Of a stretch of DNA of 64,000 bases, positions 8,274 through 19,500 are shown in pieces. Each line of letters opens with the position of its first letter. Positions within the stretch are counted from its first letter, which is position 1. A program made the position numbers and the translations under genes. The notes beneath the pieces were generated by a model that worked only from the letters and a program-made list of their open reading frames with translations, ran no database searches and was not told the origin of the DNA. Source of the stretch: a virus. The stretch is from positions 1 through 64,000 of the IMG/VR virus record IMGVR_UViG_3300033553_000372. One strand, given 5' to 3'.

Positions 8274-11200
8274 ATGGCAAATAACGAAGTCAAATTAATC
8301 TTAACAGCAGAAGACAATATATCTTCCGCTATTAAAAAAGTAACTGAAGCATTGGGTGAAGGTGGACTTGGCCAAGCTGTAACTGCCGTTTCAACTTCCT
8401 TTCTTGCGTTTAAAAGTATAGCCGAAACAGTTGTTAATGTTATTGGAAAAGTTAACGCTGAGATAATGGAAGGCGTAAATGATGCCAGCAATGCAGAAAA
8501 CGTAAATAAAAGATTGGCTATGTCAATGTCTTTAGTTGGCCAATATACCGATGAAGCATTTATTTCAGTTAATGAGTGGGCTGGAGCATTAGAAGGGGTT
8601 ACTGGAGTTTCAGATGAAACTTTAAGAAGCATGATTGCTTTAGGTATGCAACAAGGATTAAATGTTGAGCAATCAAAAAAAGCTGTTCAGACAGCGATGG
8701 ACTTATCTGCAGCAACTGGCGAAAGTTTAGATGGATCTTTTAGACAGTTAACTATGACATTATCTGGTATTGGTGGAAGATTAGAAAAAACGAATACAGA
8801 GATAGGAAACTTAACAGAGGAAGAACTAAAAAATGGTGGAGCAATAGATCTTCTTTCTAAGAAATATAAAGGCTTTGCTGATAATGCTTCAAATTCATAT
8901 TCTGGTTCTATGATCAGATTCCATACACAAATAGGAAATATTAAAGAAGAATTAGGTAGACTAATTGCTCAGAATCCAATGATCATAGCCGCATTTGATT
9001 CATTATCGAATGTTTTAGCAACAATGTCGTCAAATGCAGCTGAGCTTTCAACTTGGCTTTTAACTAATGGCGATACAATAAAAGATTTAGCTATAGCCTT
9101 TGGATTAGCAACTACAGCTGTAGGTATTTATATCATCGCAGTAAATTGGTTAACCATAGCAACTACAGCTTCTACGGTTGCTGGAATAGCATTAGCTGGA
9201 GTAATGGCAGTAATTACCTCACCAATAACATTAGCGATTGTTGCAATTGCTGGACTAACCGCTGGATTTTATTTTCTAATAAAAAATATCGATTTAGTTG
9301 TTGGTGCTTTAAAGTTTGGTTTAGGTAAAGCATTAGAATGGATTATGGTTCCATTAGGTATGTATATCGAATCTCTTGGGGCTGTAGTAGGTATCTTTAA
9401 TGAAGAATGGGGTAAGTCTTTAAAGTCTGCTTCTGATAAAATTAACCAATTCTCTAAAGATTTACAAAAATCTGGCCAAGCACAAATGGATGCGGCCAAA
9501 GCTGCAAAAGTTCATGGAAAAGAGGTTGATACTAATGCATTAATGATTGCAAGATCTACAGCTGGATTAAATGAACAACTGGCAAAACAAGAACAACAGT
9601 TATCTCAACTAAGACAAGCTTTTGGAAAAGCTTTAGATTCTGGAAAAACAGCATTTAATGCACTAAAAGATTTGGCCCCAAGAATGTCTTTGGAAATGTT
9701 TAAAGAAGATGCTAAAAATTGGACAAAGTCTATTGAGACCTTAAGGAAATCTGCTGAAGGATTAAAAATTAGACTTCAAACTGAAGTTCAAACTGATTCA
9801 GTAAAAGCTGAGCTTGAAAAAGTTAACCAACAATTAATGTACGCTAGCGAATCTGAAAAAGCCTTAAAAATAAAAACTGCTAATGAGATTCGTGGAGCGG
9901 TTACAAAAGAAGAACAAATAAGATTAGATCTAATTAAAAATAGAGAAATTTCTGTACAAGCAGAAATAGCTCAAATGAAATTAGATTCTGCGAAAGGCAT
10001 TAGAGACCAACTTATTCAAATTGATGAACAAAGAATCTTAAAGATGAGAGGTCTTGCTAGTTTAGATTCTCAATCTGGAGTTGATGCTAAAACACAAGCT
10101 ATTTTAAATGTTAATAAAATTGAGCTTGATGCTTTTAAGGCAAATTTAGATGCTCAGAAGCAAATGGCAATATCTATTGAATCTCAAAAGCAAGCTGAAT
10201 TAGCAAATTTAAAAGCTAGTTTAATGTCTGGATCTACAGGCGGTGGAGCACAAGCAAAGCAAGATGCTGAAGTAATTCAAGCACAACAAAAACAAGCGCA
10301 ACTTGCTCAATTAAGAGATCAAGATAAAATTACTGAGCAGCAGTATCAAGAACAAATTACTCAAATTAAAATTGATTCTATTAGTTCAAGAACTATGATG
10401 GAAGCTCAACTTAATGAACAGCGAGCGGCTATTTTAGGAACTTCTCCAGAAGCGCTTGCTCTAAGGCTTCAGCAAGAACAATTACAAAATGAAAGTGAAT
10501 TATTAATTCTTCAAGAAAAATATACTAATGAGCAAATAACTGACGCTGAATTTAAGTTAGCGCAAGAAGCCGCTATGGAAGAGCATACTATTCGTATGAA
10601 TGGTATCAAAGAAGCTCATTTACAAAAAGATTTAGAAAATAATCAGAAGTTAAAGAATCAATGGGGAACAACTTTAGCACAAATTAGACTTGAGCAAGAA
10701 AAGCACGGCAAATTAATGGGTACTGTTAGAGGTATTCAAGCTTCCCAAGAATTTCAAGGATTAAATACTGCACTAAATAATACAGCCAGCTTAATGCAAT
10801 CTTCAAACTCAAGCCAATTTAAAATTGGTCAAGCTGCTGCAATTGCTCAAGCAGCTATAAATATTCCACTATCAGCAATTGCAGCTTATACCTCAATGGC
10901 AAGCATTCCATTTGTTGGTCCAGCCCTTGGTATTGCAGCAGCCGCCGCCGCTGTAGCTGCTGGAGCAATGAATATACAAAAAATTAAATCTCAACGACCT
11001 CCAGGATCTCAAGCTCACGGGGGATTAGATGAAGTTCCCAAATCTTTATCAAATTCAACTTTTTTACTTAAGGGTGGTGAGAGAGTTGTCCAATCTGAAC
11101 AAAATGTTGGCCTAGGACAAGCTATTGATAAGATTAACAATAACCAAACTGGTGGAGGCCATTCAATAACTGTTAATGTGAGCGGATCCGTAGATGGTAG

Positions 11201-11300
11201 TACTATTGATAAAATGAAATCCGCAATAATTGATGCGCTTAGAGAAGCATCGGAACGCGGAGTTCCAATTATATCTGAGAGAGGCATTATAAGATCATGA
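8274..11300 (+). CDS. tape measure protein
   Basis: The 1008-residue protein is the longest in the tail-tube block and follows the chaperones. The N-terminal region is alpha-helical. Two hydrophobic blocks follow at about residues 272-340 and 858-905, the second very Ala-rich. Between them, about 430-830, lies a long Gln/Lys/Glu-rich coiled coil. The C-terminal HGGLDEVP and LLKGGERVVQ segments are typical of tape measure proteins. By the general 1.5 angstrom per residue rule the tail would be about 150 nm. The gene overlaps the GIY-YIG gene by four bases. Confidence 0.85.
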   Translation: MANNEVKLILTAEDNISSAIKKVTEALGEGGLGQAVTAVSTSFLAFKSIAETVVNVIGKVNAEIMEGVNDASNAENVNKRLAMSMSLVGQYTDEAFISVNEWAGALEGVTGVSDETLRSMIALGMQQGLNVEQSKKAVQTAMDLSAATGESLDGSFRQLTMTLSGIGGRLEKTNTEIGNLTEEELKNGGAIDLLSKKYKGFADNASNSYSGSMIRFHTQIGNIKEELGRLIAQNPMIIAAFDSLSNVLATMSSNAAELSTWLLTNGDTIKDLAIAFGLATTAVGIYIIAVNWLTIATTASTVAGIALAGVMAVITSPITLAIVAIAGLTAGFYFLIKNIDLVVGALKFGLGKALEWIMVPLGMYIESLGAVVGIFNEEWGKSLKSASDKINQFSKDLQKSGQAQMDAAKAAKVHGKEVDTNALMIARSTAGLNEQLAKQEQQLSQLRQAFGKALDSGKTAFNALKDLAPRMSLEMFKEDAKNWTKSIETLRKSAEGLKIRLQTEVQTDSVKAELEKVNQQLMYASESEKALKIKTANEIRGAVTKEEQIRLDLIKNREISVQAEIAQMKLDSAKGIRDQLIQIDEQRILKMRGLASLDSQSGVDAKTQAILNVNKIELDAFKANLDAQKQMAISIESQKQAELANLKASLMSGSTGGGAQAKQDAEVIQAQQKQAQLAQLRDQDKITEQQYQEQITQIKIDSISSRTMMEAQLNEQRAAILGTSPEALALRLQQEQLQNESELLILQEKYTNEQITDAEFKLAQEAAMEEHTIRMNGIKEAHLQKDLENNQKLKNQWGTTLAQIRLEQEKHGKLMGTVRGIQASQEFQGLNTALNNTASLMQSSNSSQFKIGQAAAIAQAAINIPLSAIAAYTSMASIPFVGPALGIAAAAAAVAAGAMNIQKIKSQRPPGSQAHGGLDEVPKSLSNSTFLLKGGERVVQSEQNVGLGQAIDKINNNQTGGGHSITVNVSGSVDGSTIDKMKSAIIDALREASERGVPIISERGIIRS

Positions 11301-11929
11301 TAATTTATAAAGCAACAAATGTAATTGATGGAAAATTTTATATTGGTTTAACTAAGGGGCCTATAAGTGGGCCAATTGGAAGACATAAAAATAAGTCTAA
11401 AAAAGTTGTGTCTATATTTTATAATGCAATTAGAAAACATGGTTTTGAAAACTTTACTTGGGAAATAATAGATTCTGATGCTATATCTTACGAACATCTT
11501 CAAGAATTAGAAATCTGGTATATAGCAGAATTAAAACCAGACTATAATTCTACCAAAGGTGGCGAAGGTACGTTGGGTTTTTCTCCAAGCATAGAATCAA
11601 TAAATAAAGGAAGACTTAAGAGAATTGGGGTTCCATTATCAAAAGAACATAGGGCAAATTTACGTACAGCTAAATTAGGGAAGAAGGGTCCACCAAGTAA
11701 AAGAAAAGGAAGAAAGTTTGGACCAATCTCAGAAGAACATAAATTAGCTATTTCTAAGGCTAGCAAAAATAAAAAACTTTCAGAAAAATGTAAATTCAAT
11801 TTATCTAAAGCTCATAAAGGAAAGAAACTTTCAGAAGACCATAAGAGCAGTATTTCGAAGACATTAATTGGAAATATTCCCTGGAATAAGGGAATTAAAC
11901 AAATAGATTACAAAAAGAAGGGCGCTTAA
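11297..11929 (+). CDS. GIY-YIG homing endonuclease with NUMOD3 repeats
   Basis: An N-terminal GIY-YIG nuclease domain is visible: IIYKATN (residues 2-8) and KFYIGLT (13-19), then GRHKNKSKK with the conserved Arg/His region, and an ELEIWYIAEL segment near residue 70. The C-terminal half carries several NUMOD3-type DNA-binding repeats (ISEEHKLAISKA, LSEKCKFNLSKA, LSEDHKSSISKT). Free-standing homing endonucleases of this type cut phage DNA and copy themselves into uninfected alleles. It is wedged between tape measure and distal tail genes through an ATGA overlap and breaks the usual gene order. Confidence 0.9.
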   Translation: MIIYKATNVIDGKFYIGLTKGPISGPIGRHKNKSKKVVSIFYNAIRKHGFENFTWEIIDSDAISYEHLQELEIWYIAELKPDYNSTKGGEGTLGFSPSIESINKGRLKRIGVPLSKEHRANLRTAKLGKKGPPSKRKGRKFGPISEEHKLAISKASKNKKLSEKCKFNLSKAHKGKKLSEDHKSSISKTLIGNIPWNKGIKQIDYKKKGA

Positions 11930-11932
11930 TAT

Positions 11933-12742
11933 ATGTCAACATCTAAAAGTATTTCATTTCTCTACAATTTTGATCTTGGAAACAGAAATGTTGATAATCC
12001 AGGAATAAATATTTTATCTGTAACTTCCACTAAAGCTGGAGATTTTTCTGTCAATAATATTCTTAGTGAATCTACAAGAAATGTTTGGAGAAGTGACAGT
12101 ATTCTCACAACACAAGAAATTATAATTAAGGCAGAAAAGAAAAGCAATATTGATTGTTTTGCAATTATTGGCCATAATTTTACAGATACGGCTGTAGTTA
12201 AAGTGCAAGCTAATATATCAAATAACTTCTTAGTTCCTCCAATAACTAAAATTATACCATATAATAAATACATAATGATTAGCATTGGACAATTTGGAGG
12301 CCAATATGAATATTATAAGATTTCTATTTTAGATCCAGCAAATCCTTGTGGATATGTTCAAATTGGAAGAGTCGTCGGCGGAAGATTACTTCAATTAGAT
12401 AAAAATGAAGACATAACTGAAAACTACAATATTCAATTTAAAGATATGTCTGAAGTAATGAAGACTGCGGGGTTCTTTAGACAATCTAATGAAAATATTA
12501 TAGCTAGAACACTAAGTGCAAATTTTCAAAAATTAAGAACTGATACTACTAATGATGACAATTATAAAAATCTTAGAAAAATGTTTGAAACAGTAAAAAT
12601 AACTAGACCATTCTTGACAATAGTTGATCCAGCAGATCCATATAGATTAAATATATGGGGTCAATTGATGGATATACCAGATGAGGCTTACACAGTTAAT
12701 AACTACGTCTCTTTGCCATTTAAAATTGACGAAGTCTTTTAA
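11933..12742 (+). CDS. putative distal tail / minor tail protein
   Basis: The 269-residue protein is the first structural gene after the tape measure, where siphophages encode the distal tail protein. The N-terminal half resembles a discoidin-like jelly roll (NVWRSDS at about 45-50, CFAIIGHNFTDTAVV at about 75-90). The C-terminal part is beta-rich with ITRPFLTIVDPADPYRLNIWG. A Dit-type or carbohydrate-contacting minor tail role is likely but inferred. Confidence 0.5.
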   Translation: MSTSKSISFLYNFDLGNRNVDNPGINILSVTSTKAGDFSVNNILSESTRNVWRSDSILTTQEIIIKAEKKSNIDCFAIIGHNFTDTAVVKVQANISNNFLVPPITKIIPYNKYIMISIGQFGGQYEYYKISILDPANPCGYVQIGRVVGGRLLQLDKNEDITENYNIQFKDMSEVMKTAGFFRQSNENIIARTLSANFQKLRTDTTNDDNYKNLRKMFETVKITRPFLTIVDPADPYRLNIWGQLMDIPDEAYTVNNYVSLPFKIDEVF

Positions 12743-12821
12743 TGTATAAAACTATAGAACGCTAATCTTTAATCAAATCAACTAAAATAAAAATGATTAT
12801 ATACCTTATGGAGAAACATAA

Positions 12822-15242
12822 GTGAGTCAAAATATTTTTCTAAACCCAACTGTATCGGTGACGCCAAGCTTGACATTTTCGTCAGTTGGTAATGGTACAT
12901 TAACAGTTGATAAATTATCTCATTTTACCATTAATCAAAACTATACGGTCATCTGTACAGCAATTGATCCATTCACTGTTTTTAATGTTGTTGGAGATTT
13001 AGATGGAGCTGTTGGTGTAGCTGTCGTTGGAACACAATTTTCAGATGAAGACAAAAAGGTTTTCTTAACTATCCAGCAAGGTCCAACGTTATTTGCAATT
13101 GGTGATACGTTTAATTTTTCAGTTGCTCAAGGTACTGATGTCACACAAGATAATATAGATTTATACGATGAGTTGCCACAAAAGAATTTTGGTCCTGGTC
13201 CTGTAGGCCAAAACAAAGGTGATCATAATTTAAGATTTAATGCTGTTCCAAGTTTTGCTTTTAAAAATATTGGTGATATAAAATATTCTGCGTTAGTGGC
13301 AGGACCTAATGGAAACGAAATCTCAATTGAATATATAGCTGGCTCACTATTGGCAGCTGCAGCAAGAACTGTACAGGCATTAACGTATACAGCTAATGCG
13401 CCTGGAACTATTGGAAATAGTATCCAAATTCAATATGAAGATTATACCCCAGCAATTCAAGCTAGCAAAGCTATTCAGAATTTGCTTTATTCTGCAGATA
13501 ATGGTGGCGTAGCTGGAAATAACATAAGCATTCAATATACTAATACAGCAACAGCTGGATCAGAAACAGTCAGTGTAGTTGGAAATGCTATCACTGTTGG
13601 AATCCAATCTGGAGTTTCTACAGCTGATCAAATTAGATTAGCAATAGGATTACACATTACCGCTCCAACATTAATTGATGTTTTAGCAACAGGAACAGGA
13701 TCAGAACCACAAATTACTCAAGCTCAAACGTTTTTAACTGGTGGTGTTAATGCTATCGGTGATGCTGGAAATGAAGTAGTAACAGTAACAATAAATCTTA
13801 TAAAAATAAAATTTCAATCTGGAGTTTCTACAGCTCAACAAATTTATAATAAAATTATATTAAGTGGAGCAGCTTTAGGATTAATAACTCCAACAATTAC
13901 TGGAGTTTCTTCATCTACACAAATAGCTCCAGTTGGTCCATTAAATTTAGAAAATGGAACTAACGATGTTGGTGATCCAGGAAATGAGATAGTAAATGTA
14001 GTTAATAAAGAAATAAAAATAACTTTTGTTAATGGTCTATCTACAGCAAATCAAATTATTTCTAAAATTATAGCTAGTGTTCCGGCTTCAGCCTTAATAA
14101 CTACTTTATTATTAGGAACAGGTTCAGAATTACAAAGCTCTCCCATTTCAAGATCTTTTTTAACTAGTGGACAAAATTCTGGAACATATGCTTTTAATAC
14201 TACTGAATTAACTAGTCCAGGATCTTTCTTTGAAGGTAATGCTCCAATTTTAATTAATGGACAAACCAATCAAGGAAATGAATTAACTTTAGGTGAAACA
14301 TTAAAGAAAGGTAAAGTTACACTAGACGATTCTATTCTTGGAAATTTACCTGGTCCTTTAGTTAATCATGTTCAACAAACTATAAATAACCTTATTCAAA
14401 ATGGCAAATGTTTCTTAGTATCTGATTTAGATGCAAAAACAGAGTGGAGTAAGCCTGCTGGAACATTATCACTTAATGGTAATTTAGTTTTAGTTTTTTC
14501 TGAAACAAATACGAAAAATATTCTATTAAATACAGCTGGACCATTTGCATTAGCTGATGGTGAACATATTTATTTTGTTGTTGATAGATTCAATAATATA
14601 AATGTAACACCAATTATATCAACTACTGTACCAAGCTCTCCAAATGGAGAAAATATTTTCAGACTAGTTTCGAGAGTAGGAACAACACTTTATTGGTGGG
14701 ACAATACTGCTCAAAGAGAAGGAAAGAAAATTAGAATTGGAGAAGGTGGATCCTCTGGCGCTTGGCAAGAGAAAATTGGTGTAGGTAATGGTGCTAACTT
14801 AAATTTCCCTATTCTAAGCGGCCTTTTTCCAATAGCTCAAGAATCTATATTAGTTTTCTCTAACACAACTCATTTCGTTAATACCGAATGGGTATATAAT
14901 GTTCTTCAAAATCAAATTGAATTTTTAGTTGCTCCAGCTAGTGGTGTCGAGATTTATATTTATTTCTTAACAGATGGTGACAGCATTGTTGTTCCATCTC
15001 CATCTGGTGTTCAACAATTCATTTATCATGTTCTGACTGCATTAGAAATAACTAATAAATCATTAACTTTACCTGTTTCTCCAGCAGTGCCAGCAAAAAC
15101 TTTTGTTGACTACGTAGGTGGAACAACTCAAGTAAGTGGATTAGATTTCACTATAACTGGAAATATTATGAATTGGTCTGGTTTAGGATTAGATGGTCTA
15201 GCAGCTTCAGGAGATATTATTAGGATCGTGTATCAATCATAA
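12822..15242 (+). CDS. repeat-containing tail protein (fibre or receptor-binding)
   Basis: The 806-residue protein begins at GTG with GGAG nine bases upstream. About residues 185-460 contain tandem repeats of roughly 75-85 residues marked by GNEVV/GNEIV, a beta pair, then SGVSTAQQI or NGLSTANQI and a GTGSE motif. The C-terminal 180 residues carry beta modules (GVGNGANLNFPI, GDIIRIVYQS) shared with the next two proteins. Such repeats are typical of trimeric fibres or adhesive tail proteins. No enzymatic motif is visible. Confidence 0.6.
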   Translation: MSQNIFLNPTVSVTPSLTFSSVGNGTLTVDKLSHFTINQNYTVICTAIDPFTVFNVVGDLDGAVGVAVVGTQFSDEDKKVFLTIQQGPTLFAIGDTFNFSVAQGTDVTQDNIDLYDELPQKNFGPGPVGQNKGDHNLRFNAVPSFAFKNIGDIKYSALVAGPNGNEISIEYIAGSLLAAAARTVQALTYTANAPGTIGNSIQIQYEDYTPAIQASKAIQNLLYSADNGGVAGNNISIQYTNTATAGSETVSVVGNAITVGIQSGVSTADQIRLAIGLHITAPTLIDVLATGTGSEPQITQAQTFLTGGVNAIGDAGNEVVTVTINLIKIKFQSGVSTAQQIYNKIILSGAALGLITPTITGVSSSTQIAPVGPLNLENGTNDVGDPGNEIVNVVNKEIKITFVNGLSTANQIISKIIASVPASALITTLLLGTGSELQSSPISRSFLTSGQNSGTYAFNTTELTSPGSFFEGNAPILINGQTNQGNELTLGETLKKGKVTLDDSILGNLPGPLVNHVQQTINNLIQNGKCFLVSDLDAKTEWSKPAGTLSLNGNLVLVFSETNTKNILLNTAGPFALADGEHIYFVVDRFNNINVTPIISTTVPSSPNGENIFRLVSRVGTTLYWWDNTAQREGKKIRIGEGGSSGAWQEKIGVGNGANLNFPILSGLFPIAQESILVFSNTTHFVNTEWVYNVLQNQIEFLVAPASGVEIYIYFLTDGDSIVVPSPSGVQQFIYHVLTALEITNKSLTLPVSPAVPAKTFVDYVGGTTQVSGLDFTITGNIMNWSGLGLDGLAASGDIIRIVYQS

Positions 15243-15275
15243 TTGTAAAAACTTAGTAAATTTAGGAGATCTCAC

Positions 15276-16310
15276 ATGTCATTATTAAAAGCAAAATTTA
15301 TTCCAGCCGACCTTATTGATGGGTCAAAAATCAAATTAAACAATGCCGAAACTTTAAGAGCAAGAAATTTTGCAAACTCTGCAGATATTGCACTTTTTAG
15401 CTTAACAGCTTCAGATAAGCTTGTTTTTAATATTCAACCAGAATATGCTGCTGATCCAACATTGGCTGATCATTTAACAAGATACTCTTGGGTTAACACT
15501 CAATTAGGAACTAAGCAATCAACATCTGAAAAAGGTGCTGCTAATGGATATGCAGGATTAGATGCAAACTCTTTTGTTCCTTTAGTAAATATTCCACCAA
15601 CTGCTTTAGAGAGATTAGTTATTGTTGCTGATCAGACTGCAAGATTTGCTTTAACAACTGCCACTGTTCAAAATGGTGATACTGTAAAACAAGTTGATAC
15701 TAATGTTTTATATTTTGTTAAGGATGATACTAATTTAGGAAATGTTGCTGGATATGAAGTTTATTCAGCTGGAACAGCATCTTCAGTTGCTTGGTCCGGA
15801 GTCACTGGGACACCAACAACAGTTGCTGGATATGGAATCACTGACATTGCTTCAGACACTGCTTTTGGTGTTGGCTGGAATGGAGAGGTAGCAATACCAC
15901 CTTCTAAGAATGCTGTTTATGATGAGATGATTTTAAAAGCAGCTTTAACAGATTTAGCATCAACTGCTAATGGAAAGGGCGCTAGCTTAATCGGAATTGA
16001 AGATGCTGCTGCAAAATTCACAGCAACAACTATTGAAGCCGCTTTATTAGAACTTTATAATAAAGCACCAAATATGGGCCGTGAAGTAATTACTTTAATT
16101 GCTGGCGATATTACTAATGGATATGTTGAGCTTGCCCAACCAGCAGTTGCAAATTCTCTTCAAGTGACCCCAAAAGGTGGATTGCTTCAAGAACCTGGTG
16201 TAGATTTTACAGAATCAATAGTTGTTACGAATACAAGAATCACTTTTGCTGGTGACTTGTTAACACTTTTGGCTACCGGTGATAAATTAATTTGTTATTA
16301 TGTTTATTAA
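15276..16310 (+). CDS. tail fibre protein
   Basis: The 344-residue protein has the layout of a tail fibre. It begins with an anchoring segment and continues with a stretch typical of phage fibres (STSEKGAANGYAGLDANSF, then VAWSGVTGTPTTVAGYGI). That stretch resembles repeats preceding the receptor-binding tip. The last 80 residues are the beta module seen at the ends of the neighbouring fibre proteins (DFTESIVVTNTRITFAG then ICYYVY). An AGGAGAT ribosome binding site precedes the ATG. Confidence 0.7.
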   Translation: MSLLKAKFIPADLIDGSKIKLNNAETLRARNFANSADIALFSLTASDKLVFNIQPEYAADPTLADHLTRYSWVNTQLGTKQSTSEKGAANGYAGLDANSFVPLVNIPPTALERLVIVADQTARFALTTATVQNGDTVKQVDTNVLYFVKDDTNLGNVAGYEVYSAGTASSVAWSGVTGTPTTVAGYGITDIASDTAFGVGWNGEVAIPPSKNAVYDEMILKAALTDLASTANGKGASLIGIEDAAAKFTATTIEAALLELYNKAPNMGREVITLIAGDITNGYVELAQPAVANSLQVTPKGGLLQEPGVDFTESIVVTNTRITFAGDLLTLLATGDKLICYYVY

Positions 16311-16320
16311 GGATTGTTAA

Positions 16321-16569
16321 ATGTCTTTGTTACAACAAAAATGGTCTAATGCCGGAAGTGGGACTTTTCAAAAAGAAGTTCCAACCGGCACTATAAACGG
16401 AGTGAATGTAAACTTCGTTACTTCTCAGGTCCCCAAAGCGGGATCTCTTTTAGTTTTTGTAGATAAAATATTAGAAATCAATTACACTTATACAAATGGA
16501 ACAAAAACTATAGCATTAGCAGTTGCACCAAAAGCTGGTCAAGATGTTTATGTTACTTATAGTTACTAA
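16321..16569 (+). CDS. small fibre-module protein (82 aa)
   Basis: The whole protein corresponds to one copy of the beta module that ends the neighbouring fibre proteins: a GTINGVNVNFVTSQVP-like strand pair, then LLVFVDK, INYTYTNG and a VYVTYSY end. It may be a detached tip or trimerisation unit, or a chaperone-like cap for the large fibre encoded next. It sits 10 bases downstream of one fibre gene and 10 bases upstream of the next. Confidence 0.55.
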   Translation: MSLLQQKWSNAGSGTFQKEVPTGTINGVNVNFVTSQVPKAGSLLVFVDKILEINYTYTNGTKTIALAVAPKAGQDVYVTYSY

Positions 16570-16578
16570 GAGGAATAT

Positions 16579-19500
16579 ATGGCTGGAAAAATCCAAAATG
16601 CTGACTTAAAATCATTATCAGAACTAACAGGATTAGGAGCAACTAAGACAGAGCTTCTAAATACTGATAAAATGTATTCACCTAAAACAACAAATGTTTT
16701 AGAAACAGATTTAAGAAAAAATAATGATGCAGCAACTACTGATCCAGCTGTTGGAAACGATTCCTCTCAGAATTATGAACCAGGAAGTCGATGGATAAAT
16801 GTAACTTCAGGAAAAGTTTTCGCATGTAAGTCTAATGGAGTTGGTGCTGCTGTTTGGATTGAAGAAGTAAATATTTCAGCTACCCAAACACTTGCTTCTA
16901 AAACTTTAACTTCTCCAGTTTTAAATAGTCCAAGTATAGTTACTCCAATTCGTTTGGACGTAAAACAAGATACTAAAGCTAACTTAATTACGTATGCTCT
17001 TACCGCAACAAACGGACAAATCGTTTTTGCTACAGATACAAAAGAATACTTTGCAATTAAAGACACGTTATTGTCAGATCTTGGCGGAGGCGGTGCTGGT
17101 GTTGGTGGGACAGATATCCTTTCAGCAGATCAAGCAGATAAATCAGCAGTTACAGATTACACACAAACTGGTCTAGAAATACTAGACACACCTATCGTTT
17201 TACACGGTACTAAATCATTCCGCTTACAACACGCTACCAGCATTAAATCATTCAAAAAAGTTATTCCTGTGGACAAAAAGTTCCGTGGTAAAAACAATAC
17301 AGTTTGGCTTGATGTCGTTTCTACAGCTACTCAAGGTAACTTAAACATCATTTTCAGAGATGAAACAAACTCTGTAGATTTAACTACGTCTCAACAAATT
17401 ACCACAGGTTCTTTACCTGTAACTGGTACAACTGCAAATGCTAGTAATCAGCTTACATCTTTAGATAACGTAACAGTTAATAGTTTAAAAGTTGGTATGG
17501 TGATTACTGGTAGTGCTATTCCGGTTGGAACAACTATCACAGCTATCAGCACAAGTTCTGCAACAATGTCTCAAAACGCTACAGGCGTTTCTACAGGTAT
17601 TAGAGTTTCAGCTTTAGTATCTAAGCAAGTTTACTCTTTTAATATTCCTGCTAACTGTTCAAGTTTATCTTGGGCAATCAGTACGGTAGTTGAAGCAAAT
17701 GTTGAATCTTATATTGACGATGTAGTTGTTCAGCTTTCAGAGTTTGCAAAAACTAGCACAAGTGTAACGGTGCCAAAGAATAACGATTTTTCGGGGAGAA
17801 ATGACGGCGCAATTACAATTGGTGCGGTAACAACTGCTCCAACAAAAGGAACTGTAGTTACAGATAGAATTATTTCTACGAGAAGTGGAAATAGATTGAT
17901 TGCTGATTATCAATATGAGCAATCAGCAGGGGGAACTGCTGGATCAGGAGACTATTTATACTCACTACCATCGGGATTAAGTTTTGACTCTTCTGTGATT
18001 CCGTATACGGGTGCAGGTTCTGCTTTAATAGGAGCCTCTAAAGCGTTTGTTGGGAGTGGTAGAATATCGGACGACGTGACAGTAATGCAGAACGCTCAAT
18101 TAATTGCCTACAGTACGACAAGCTTTAGAGTAATATCAAATTATACTTCTGGAAGCCAAAACTTCATAGGTAGCGGAGTAACCGCACTTACAGGAGCTAG
18201 ATCCCTTGGCTTCCACTTAGACGCTCCCATCTCTGGCTGGTCATCAAACGAAACAGAAGCAAAAACCATCGAGCTGAGTACTTCGCAGTTGGTGCAGACT
18301 CCTGATAGTAATTTACAATTTGGCGGTTTTACTGGAGCATTAGCTTCTACGGGCAATAAAATATTCACACTTACTACTCCAACATTTGTTAATAATTTTG
18401 GTAGTTCGATTCAATATGTTAAAGATTCTATTAATGGTGATAGATTTATCGCTCTTGTTGATGGAAATTACTCTTTTAGTATTTCTGGTGTAGTTACCGC
18501 CAACACCTCATTCGGATTAACTAAAAACGCATCATCTTTAACAACGGCTTTTAGTGGATTATCTGCATCAGAGAGATTGATCGATGGAACAACTCCGGGT
18601 GCGGGATTAATTTTAAGTTTTTCTTGGACAGGTAGATTAGTTGCTGGGGATATTTTAAGACTTCAGTCAGACAACTCAACAACAATTTCAGATGGTGGAT
18701 ATGCCCTTATTTCATTTGCTACATCAGGAAGCTTGAAACAACTCAACGTCTCTTCAGACAGCAAAATAATCATCCCAACTCACCAGTTACGTTTTGAAGG
18801 TGCTTCTTCTAGAGGCTCTACAGATACAGCAATTGTTAAGTTCGACACTCAAGCAATTACTCAAGGTGATGCTTGGGACGTAGTTAATACTGCTGCTAAT
18901 GGTACTGTAGTTACGATGAAGAAAGCTGGGAAGCTTTCAGTAAGTTCTGGGATTTTAGGTGCAGCTGGCTTGCAAATATTATTGACTAAAAATCAATCAA
19001 TATTAACAGGGTCTCCAACTAATGCTTCTGAAATAATACAATCTAGTTATGCAAACGTACTTAGTAGGTTAGTAGTGTCTGCTGAGTTCAACGTAGTTAT
19101 TGGAGATAAAATCAGAATATCAGCGACTACGGCTATCTCAACTGATATATCTACCGCTTTAAATCTTTCACTAACAGAAAACAGCATCCCTGCGAACTTT
19201 TCAAACGTGTTACCGCAATGGTCTGAGGGTGATAGTAGTGTTAGATTGAATACTGCAAATGGATTTGGTTCTACTGCTACAAAAATTAGAAGATTTACAA
19301 ATAACCCTTTAAACGAAGGTACTGCTATCACCTACACGGATAGTGCTACTAATGGTGCAAGTTTTACAATTAACGAAAATGGCGTTTATAACATAAGTTT
19401 TTCTGACGATCCTAACGTTGCTGGATCTTATGCAGGTATATCTTTAAACTCAGGAAGCTTAACAGCAAACGTACAATCATTGGCAGTATCAGAAGTTATT

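Noticed and set aside
8177-8632. 151-codon minus-strand ORF opposite the tape-measure gene.
   Set aside because: It overlaps the strongly supported tail genes, has no ribosome binding site and a shadow-like composition.
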